DNA from: GCA-002790365 sp964486645
Lineage (GTDB): Bacteria; Bacteroidota; Ignavibacteria; Ignavibacteriales; Ignavibacteriaceae
Direction of reading: 5' to 3'
Length of the DNA: 29,961 nucleotides
Assembly: GCA_964486645.1 (NCBI GenBank)
Contig: CAZAOG010000017.1
Coordinates: 1-29,961, forward strand
The stretch's first letter is position 1. Each line of letters starts with the position of its first letter. Shown here one piece after another: positions 24,642 to 29,961 of this stretch. The position numbers were made by a program, and so were the translations under genes. Under the pieces are notes generated by a model. That model was not told the origin of the DNA, did not search any database, and worked only from the letters and a program-made list of their open reading frames with translations.

Positions 24642-25694
24642 TTTTTTTCGTCTTTTAATGGCTTCAAACTCATCTTTTTGTGATGCTATTCTTTTAATGA
24701 TTGTTGTATTACTTACACGTTCTTTAATAATTTGGCAAAATTCTTTTTCTAATTCTGTACCAAACCATTTTCTATTAAACGCTTCAGCTACTGCATAAGT
24801 TGTCCCAGAACCGCCGAATGGATCAACCACAATATCAAATTCATTTGAGGATGATAAGACACATTTTTTGACTAATTCAACAGGCTTCTGCGTGCTATGG
24901 CTTGTCTTTTCCCAGGAACCATTTGACAATGTCGGAATTTCCAAAACATCTTTCGGTTTTGCTCCTTTTGGATGAGGTTTCCAAATGTATTTTTTCCCAT
25001 TCCCTTTATTATATTGGGAAGTTTCAGCTTGTGGATGAACTGGATATGTTAAAGTGTGTTCATTATAAGGTATACGAACTTCGTCGAGATTGTAAGTAAA
25101 TTTTTTACTCTTTCTAAAGTGTAAAATACTTTCGTGAGAACGTCCCCAGTCATTACCTAAATTCGCTTTATTTCTATAGAACCAAACTAACCATTTGCAG
25201 CCATTAAATAAATGACTTGCAGCCCATTTAATATCAGCCAATATTTCTGAAAATCCACAAATGAATAGTGCTCCAGTTGGTTTTAAAACGCGGTGTGCTT
25301 CCTTGATCCACATCATGCTCCATTCAACGTATTGCTTTTGTGATTGAAAAGTATCCCATTCAGCTTTTTTAATATTATAAGGCGGATCAGCAAAAATTAA
25401 ATCAATAGATTCATCTTCAATCGAGTTGAAAAATTTTAGAACATCTAAATTATATAATTTACCCAATTCAGTTTCAAAAAATGGTTTAGGAAATGGGTCT
25501 ATTGCTTTTCGAGTTGAAAATTCTAATTGTAGTTCTTTAACAAAAGAATTCACTCTTTCAACAGGATAAACTCTGTAATTATTGATAGGATGCCTAAATG
25601 ATTTAAATTTCCCATTTTTATCCCATCTTCTTAAAGTTTCTTTATTAACACCTATTATTTTCGCGGCTTCAGCAATAGAATATAGTTTTTCCAT
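24606..25694 (-). CDS. Beta-class DNA methyltransferase with N-terminal MerR-type helix-turn-helix
   Basis: The protein is read from the ATG at 25694 (362 residues). An in-frame ATG at 25718 would add eight residues, but it overlaps promoter-like sequence, whereas the inner ATG follows an AGGGAAA ribosome-site-like stretch. Residues 1-55 are a MerR/excisionase-type HTH (SIAEAAKIIGVNKETLRRWD). The methylase follows: motif IV DPPYN at 103-107, a middle target-recognition region, motif X HSTQKPVELVKK at about 276-287 and the SAM-binding motif I DPFGGSGTT at 291-299. The IV-before-I order defines the beta class; DPPYN suggests N6-adenine methylation. It protects host DNA against the convergent nuclease. 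The recognition site cannot be told. The HTH could bind its own promoter. Confidence 0.88.
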   Translation of the reverse strand: MEKLYSIAEAAKIIGVNKETLRRWDKNGKFKSFRHPINNYRVYPVERVNSFVKELQLEFSTRKAIDPFPKPFFETELGKLYNLDVLKFFNSIEDESIDLIFADPPYNIKKAEWDTFQSQKQYVEWSMMWIKEAHRVLKPTGALFICGFSEILADIKWAASHLFNGCKWLVWFYRNKANLGNDWGRSHESILHFRKSKKFTYNLDEVRIPYNEHTLTYPVHPQAETSQYNKGNGKKYIWKPHPKGAKPKDVLEIPTLSNGSWEKTSHSTQKPVELVKKCVLSSSNEFDIVVDPFGGSGTTYAVAEAFNRKWFGTELEKEFCQIIKERVSNTTIIKRIASQKDEFEAIKRRKKLRSKKLPNIIK

Positions 25695-25734
25695 AGTTTC
25701 CCTAAGTTTACACAACATTATACAACTATATACG

Positions 25735-25763
25735 AATATAATATCTGAAATTTATTTTGTCAA
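25735..25763 (-). promoter_or_regulatory. Promoter of the methylase gene
   Basis: On the minus strand TTGACA (complement of 25758-25763) is followed by a 17-base spacer and TATATT (complement of 25735-25740). This is a perfect -35 and a five-of-six -10 match. In Bacteroidota terms it reads TTG-N20-TATATTCG. Transcription would start near 25728, giving a leader of about 34 bases to the ATG at 25694, and only about 10 to the ATG at 25718. Confidence 0.65.
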
Positions 25764-25912
25764 GAAGCATATATAACAAATGCCAACTGGTTATACCTAA
25801 TTGTTAGCGTAAAAATCACGAGGTTGTCTCAAAAGCACAACTTGAGGTAGTTTCTTTAGTGAGAGTTGGTTTATCCCCGAATCACTGACAGAGGAGGAAC
25901 ATTTAATATTTT

Positions 25913-26734
25913 TTAATATTTCCGTAAAAATTCATTAACCGCATTTATAAACTCTTTCGGTTTTTCAATATGAGTGTTGTGTCCGGCGCTATTTATAATC
26001 GAATGATTTGCATCGGGCATTTCTTTTACCATTTCCATATTTATATCGGTGAATTTTTGGTCAAACTCTCCCGTAATTAAAAGAGTCGGCAAGGATAAAT
26101 TCTTCAGTTCGTTAAACAAACAAGGCATACTTCCGGTACCGAAGCCAAGTAATGAATTTACAAGTCCGATTTTGTTGTTCCGCCTTTTTTGATTTTTTAT
26201 CAAATTATACTCTTCTTCAGGCAGTTTTTTAAGTGAATAAAAAATTTCTTTTTTTAACCAAGAATCAACAAATTCATCAATAGAATGAGTTTGAATAAAT
26301 TCGGCAAGAACTTTGTCTTGTTTTTTTCTCATTTCTTTTTCATGTTCATTTTTTATTCCGTATGTAGAGCTTTCCAGGATTAATCCTTTAAGCATATTCG
26401 GGTGTTTGGCGGCAAAAGAAAGTGCAAGTCTTCCGCCCATTGAATAACCGCAAAGTGTAAATTTTTCTTCGGTAAAACAGCCGGTTATTTTTTTTATTTG
26501 TTCGATTAGCGAATCTGTCTTGTAGTATTTTAACTCATCCGGACAGTCGCTTTTACCGTGTCCGATTATATCTATGGAAACAGGAATGAAGTTATTGTTT
26601 ACCAAGGGAATGATTTTATTCCAATCCTTAGCCGAGCCGGAGAAACCGTGCAGAAAAAAAATGTAATTATTATCTTGAGTAATAAAGGAGGGGAATTCAA
26701 CGTTAAGGTTTAAATTGTTAAAATTAATTATCAA
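25913..26734 (-). CDS. menH: 2-succinyl-6-hydroxy-2,4-cyclohexadiene-1-carboxylate (SHCHC) synthase
   Basis: MenH is an alpha/beta hydrolase-fold lyase that removes pyruvate from the MenD product SEPHCHC to give SHCHC in menaquinone synthesis. The 273-residue protein has the oxyanion-hole motif HGFSGS (29-34), the nucleophile elbow GYSMGG with Ser 98, Asp 225 in TGEFDQKF and His 252 in SAGHNTH. The Ser-Asp-His order is as expected. The overlap of 11 bases with menD supports this assignment over a generic hydrolase. It is the last men gene here; the next genes of the pathway (menB, menC, menE, menA) are not in the window. Confidence 0.88.
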   Translation of the reverse strand: MIINFNNLNLNVEFPSFITQDNNYIFFLHGFSGSAKDWNKIIPLVNNNFIPVSIDIIGHGKSDCPDELKYYKTDSLIEQIKKITGCFTEEKFTLCGYSMGGRLALSFAAKHPNMLKGLILESSTYGIKNEHEKEMRKKQDKVLAEFIQTHSIDEFVDSWLKKEIFYSLKKLPEEEYNLIKNQKRRNNKIGLVNSLLGFGTGSMPCLFNELKNLSLPTLLITGEFDQKFTDINMEMVKEMPDANHSIINSAGHNTHIEKPKEFINAVNEFLRKY

Positions 26735-28496
26735 AGGCTTGCCTGACTTTTCTCCAGAATTGTTCTCTTATTTTAAAAGATTGTGCCGAATCGGTTTTAA
26801 TTTCAAGTACCTGTAAGTTTTTGTTTTCGGCTGCGGAAATAAAAGATTTTCTAAAATGGTTCCAGCTTTTAATCAATGTATATTTAACCCCGTATCCTTT
26901 AATTATTTTGCCAAAATTTAAATAGTGGGACGTTAAAAAATATTTTTCAAATACATTTTTATATTTTGAAATCGGAAGAACTCTAAAAATACCTCCGCCG
27001 TTATTATTTATTAAAATAACAGTTAACCGTATAGATTTATTCTTGGACAATAAAAGTCCGTTTAAATCATAATAAAAAGCAATATCTCCGGTTAATAAAA
27101 AAGTATTTTTTTTACTCTTTTCCGCGATTCCCATGGCAGTTGAAATTATACCGTCAACGCCGCTTGCACCTCTGTTATTATAAACGGTAATTTTTTTATA
27201 TGTTCCGGAAGCAAAGTAATCAAAATCCCTGATGGGCATGCTGTTCGAAAGCATAATGTTCGATTTAGGAGGAATTAAATCTATAACTTCGTTAATTATT
27301 CTGCTTTCTACCGGAAAATTTGCATTTGATATTAGTTTATCCTTTATGCCTTCGGTTATTTTATCCGCTCTTTTAAATGAGTTTAACCATTCACTTTTAA
27401 CCGGTTTTTTATTTATCCTATTTATTATTTCTTCGCAAAATAAAGACGGTAAATAGTTAAACGAAGCCGTTGTGTTATTGGTAGGGTCAAAGATATCCCC
27501 GAATTCATTAATTAAATATTTTTGACATTTAATTTTTGTGAGATAATCTTCCAAACCTTTCGATGTAACGGTTCTGCCGAAGTGAAGGATTATATCCGGT
27601 TTGTGTTCGGCAGAAAATTTCACACTTCTTAAAAAAGCATCGAAATTTGAAATTAAATTTTTGTTGGAATTTACATTGAATCTTAATTGAGAAACTCCGT
27701 CAGCAAGAACCGGATAGTTTAATTTTTCTGCAAGCCGAACAACTTTTTTGGCAAAATCGTCTCTGTAATTTTCGGGACCTACAATTATAATCCCTTTTTC
27801 GGTTTTATTAAGTGTATCAGATAAGTTATCAAAAAGCTTTTTATTAAAAATAGGTTCTTTTTGTCTTTTTGATTTTTTAAACGCTATTGGTTCTTTACTT
27901 CCGGCAATATCGTAAAGTGATTTACTTATTACATTTGTAAAGGCATCCGGTTCGAAGGGTTTATCGAACGGAAAATTTAAGTGAACCGGTCCGGGATTTT
28001 TATAAAGGGAAACATAAACGGACTCACGCGCGGTTTTTCTAACGTTTCTGATTTCCTCACAATTTATCTTAGGCATGCCTAAATCTTTGAAAAAGCGAAT
28101 ATGATTCGCATAAATGTTCTGCTGATTAATTGTTTGATTAGCACCTCGCTCTAAAAATCCGGGAGGTCTGTCGGCGGTGCAGACTATTAAGGGGATTCTT
28201 TGTTTATATGCTTCGATTATTGCAGGATAAAGTTCTGCCGTAGCGGTGCCGGAAGTTGTAACCAAAACTATCGGTTCGTTTTTAACCTTAGCCAAACCCA
28301 AAGCAAAAAAAGCGGAACTTCTTTCGTCTATCGAGACATATTTTTTTATTCTTTTGTCAGAAGCAAATGCGAGTGTTAACGGCGTGTTTCTTGAGCCCGG
28401 CGAGATGCAGGCAACCTTTACTCCGTTTGCCGCAAGCTCGTTTACAAATGCCGATGACCAAATAATGTTTTTATTTACACTAATCTTTTTCATCAA
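26724..28496 (-). CDS. menD: 2-succinyl-5-enolpyruvyl-6-hydroxy-3-cyclohexene-1-carboxylate (SEPHCHC) synthase
   Basis: MenD is a thiamine-diphosphate enzyme that adds the succinyl semialdehyde unit from 2-oxoglutarate to isochorismate, releasing CO2. The 590-residue length is typical. SPGSRNTPL (32-40) is the MenD hallmark, DERSSAF contains the catalytic Glu 58, and the ThDP/Mg site is GDIAFYYD (about 468) together with NNNGGGIF (about 494-501). The protein may start at either Met of MMKK. Its start overlaps menF by 17 bases and its end overlaps menH by 11 bases, so the three are translated together. Confidence 0.96.
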   Translation of the reverse strand: MMKKISVNKNIIWSSAFVNELAANGVKVACISPGSRNTPLTLAFASDKRIKKYVSIDERSSAFFALGLAKVKNEPIVLVTTSGTATAELYPAIIEAYKQRIPLIVCTADRPPGFLERGANQTINQQNIYANHIRFFKDLGMPKINCEEIRNVRKTARESVYVSLYKNPGPVHLNFPFDKPFEPDAFTNVISKSLYDIAGSKEPIAFKKSKRQKEPIFNKKLFDNLSDTLNKTEKGIIIVGPENYRDDFAKKVVRLAEKLNYPVLADGVSQLRFNVNSNKNLISNFDAFLRSVKFSAEHKPDIILHFGRTVTSKGLEDYLTKIKCQKYLINEFGDIFDPTNNTTASFNYLPSLFCEEIINRINKKPVKSEWLNSFKRADKITEGIKDKLISNANFPVESRIINEVIDLIPPKSNIMLSNSMPIRDFDYFASGTYKKITVYNNRGASGVDGIISTAMGIAEKSKKNTFLLTGDIAFYYDLNGLLLSKNKSIRLTVILINNNGGGIFRVLPISKYKNVFEKYFLTSHYLNFGKIIKGYGVKYTLIKSWNHFRKSFISAAENKNLQVLEIKTDSAQSFKIREQFWRKVRQAFDN

Positions 28497-29895
28497 ATAA
28501 ATTGAGGATTGCTTTAAGTTTTATTTCTGTTTCCTCAAATTCTGTATTTGGATCGGAACTTGCAACTATTCCGCTGCCTGCAAATGCAGTTAATTTTTTC
28601 TCGTCTGTTACAGCGGACCTTAATGCAACGGTGAATTCACCTTCATTAAAGAAATTAAACCAGCCGATCACACCCGTATACATCCCTCTTTCATAATCTT
28701 CAAATTTATTAATAATTGAAAAAGCTTTTTCTTTGGAAACCCCGCAAATGGCAGGGGTCGGATAAAGTTTTGTCAGCAGATCAAACGGCGTAAAACCGTT
28801 TTTTAATTTTGCGGAAATGCGGCTGTGTAAATGCTGAATGTTGTTCAATTTTTTTATGGTATACTTATTCTTTATCTCAATATTTTCGGTCGAGTTTTCA
28901 ATCGAATTTTTGATGTGTTCAATAACAAAATTATGTTCGTTGATATCTTTTTGACTGTGCAGTAATTTTTCTTCGAATATTCTGTCTTCGTTTTCGTCTT
29001 TGCCTCTCGGAGCCGACCCGGCAAGCGCGTCTATCTCAACCGCGCCGTTATTAAATTTTGCCAATCGTTCAGGGGTAGATCCGAAAAAGAAAGAATTATT
29101 TTTATGAAAAATAAAAAAATGGCAAGAAGGGAAAACGGCGGTCAGCTTATTATGTATGTAATTCCAGTTTGGTTTGTCAACAAGGTCTAAAGAAATTTTT
29201 CGTGAAAGAACTACTTTGTCAATTTCATTTTTACTTATTAAATCCAAAATAGAACCGACTTTATTTATCCAGTTTTGTTTTTCGGCTTTTCCGTTTGAGC
29301 TGATTTTATTTTTAAAAACGCTGTTGTTTGATAAATCGACTTTAGTAGTCTCGAATATATCGGTCAAATCATTTTGAATTAAAATTAATTTCTTATCAAT
29401 TTCTTTAAGCGAATTATAAAATGTATTGAATATTAAGCCTGAGAAATCACCTTTTTTAATAAATAAATATTTGGGTATAAACCAGTTGGATTCGTTAAAA
29501 TCATCCCAAAGTTCGGAGTTGTTGTCAGTTATAAATTTCATACCTCCAACAAACAACGGAATGTTTTTCGAGAATTCATTTCCCCAGTTTTCTATTATAT
29601 TGTTGCGGAGTTTGTTTATAAAAGAAGATATCTTTGTGGTATTATTTTTTATATCGTCATTAAACGAATAGACGGAATCAAAGGCTAAGATTTTAAAATC
29701 CTCGTCGGGTTTTTCAAATATGAAGGAAGGAGTAAAAGCTCTAACCTTTTCAAAAATTAAATTTAAATTTATGTTCTTGTTGGGATAAACAAAACTAACC
29801 AATGTATCTTCGTTAAGTTCTGCTTCGGACGTATTTGCCTTTTCGGCGTAAAATGTCTTGAACGATTCAATAAAATCTGTAATAATTTCTTTCAT
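28480..29895 (-). CDS. menF: Isochorismate synthase
   Basis: MenF isomerises chorismate to isochorismate, the first step to menaquinone. The 471-residue protein has a variable N-terminal half and a C-terminal chorismate-binding domain. KVVLSRK carries the likely general base Lys 227 (equivalent to Lys 190 of E. coli MenF). FGSTPERLAK (272-281), AGSAPRG (292-298), the SQKDINEHNFV helix, and ERGMYTGVIGW followed by FAGSGIVASSDPNTEFEET near the end are all typical. Anthranilate or salicylate synthases share the domain, but the operon with menD and menH decides for MenF. It is first in the operon with a recognisable promoter upstream. Confidence 0.95.
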   Translation of the reverse strand: MKEIITDFIESFKTFYAEKANTSEAELNEDTLVSFVYPNKNINLNLIFEKVRAFTPSFIFEKPDEDFKILAFDSVYSFNDDIKNNTTKISSFINKLRNNIIENWGNEFSKNIPLFVGGMKFITDNNSELWDDFNESNWFIPKYLFIKKGDFSGLIFNTFYNSLKEIDKKLILIQNDLTDIFETTKVDLSNNSVFKNKISSNGKAEKQNWINKVGSILDLISKNEIDKVVLSRKISLDLVDKPNWNYIHNKLTAVFPSCHFFIFHKNNSFFFGSTPERLAKFNNGAVEIDALAGSAPRGKDENEDRIFEEKLLHSQKDINEHNFVIEHIKNSIENSTENIEIKNKYTIKKLNNIQHLHSRISAKLKNGFTPFDLLTKLYPTPAICGVSKEKAFSIINKFEDYERGMYTGVIGWFNFFNEGEFTVALRSAVTDEKKLTAFAGSGIVASSDPNTEFEETEIKLKAILNLFDEKD

Positions 29896-29904
29896 CAGAA
29901 TAAC

Positions 29905-29922
29905 TTTGTTGTAAACAACAAA
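29905..29922. promoter_or_regulatory. Palindrome at the expected start of the men operon transcript
   Basis: TTTGTTG (29905-29911) and CAACAAA (29916-29922) form a perfect 7-base inverted repeat around TAAA. It covers the expected transcription start and overlaps the -7 box. It could be an operator or a 5' hairpin in the leader. Function is inference. Confidence 0.35.
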
Positions 29923-29949
29923 TATAACTTTTAGTATCTAAGATTTCAA
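29919..29949 (-). promoter_or_regulatory. Putative promoter of the menF-menD-menH operon
   Basis: On the minus strand TTG (complement of 29947-29949) is followed after 20 bases by TATATTTG (complement of 29919-29926), a complete match to the Bacteroidota -7 consensus TAnnTTTG. Transcription would start near 29913, about 18 bases before the menF ATG. Confidence 0.5.
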
Positions 29950-29961
29950 TTTTAAGAAAAG

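Noticed and set aside
25774..25806. Integron attC-like site from the TAACAA/TTGTTA pair next to the methylase promoter
   Set aside because: The span is only about 33 bases, below a minimal attC, the core GTTRRRY/RYYYAAC consensus is not met, and there is no integrase or second site in the window.

Overview
The window is AT-rich (about one third G+C by eye), densely coded, Gram-negative bacterial chromosome. CMP-Kdo synthesis (KdsB) implies lipopolysaccharide. Many secreted proteins, a complete Bat (Bacteroides aerotolerance) cluster, a Men-type menaquinone operon and several TTG-N20-TAnnTTT promoter-like sites suggest the Bacteroidota/Chlorobi/Ignavibacteria side of the FCB group. The precise lineage is inference.

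Layout. Positions 1-53 hold the signal-peptide end of a minus-strand gene that leaves the window. Positions 54-533 are non-coding and hold a long inverted repeat and a decayed repeat. Positions 534-4848 are minus-strand genes: a lone cobalamin-binding methylmalonyl-CoA mutase subunit with its own promoter, preceded by a tight five-gene unit of M48 protease, lysophospholipid acyltransferase, gatC, kdsB and a PLP-dependent D-cysteine desulfhydrase/ACC deaminase-like enzyme. Positions 4849-5062 hold a terminator and a second copy of the long inverted repeat. Positions 5063-13472 are the minus-strand bat operon, transcribed moxR, DUF58, a BatD-like membrane protein, batA, batB, batC, batD, batE. 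Positions 13665-23639 carry a secreted beta-propeller protein with a degenerate phosphoesterase domain, a DUF559 endonuclease-like gene (minus), an outer-membrane barrel protein (minus), and on the plus strand an M16 protease followed by a large M1-M28-PDZ double peptidase. Positions 23640-25912 are a small island with a putative type II restriction-modification pair in convergent arrangement. Positions 25913-29895 are the minus-strand operon menF-menD-menH.

How the genes work together. The bat proteins form a membrane module: a MoxR AAA+ ATPase, three VWA-type proteins, TPR proteins and large periplasmic Ig-like proteins. The M16 and M1-M28 proteins are exported zinc peptidases and probably act together in peptide degradation. 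MenF, MenD and MenH convert chorismate to SHCHC, the first committed steps to menaquinone. The restriction pair looks acquired. Its methylase carries an N-terminal MerR/excisionase-type helix-turn-helix domain that could give it a regulatory role.

The most interesting items are the HTH-fused methylase with its unclassified nuclease partner, the M1-M28-PDZ fusion with altered M1 motifs, the propeller protein with a catalytically dead phosphoesterase domain, and three intergenic inverted-repeat elements. Nothing here is clearly a wholly new system.
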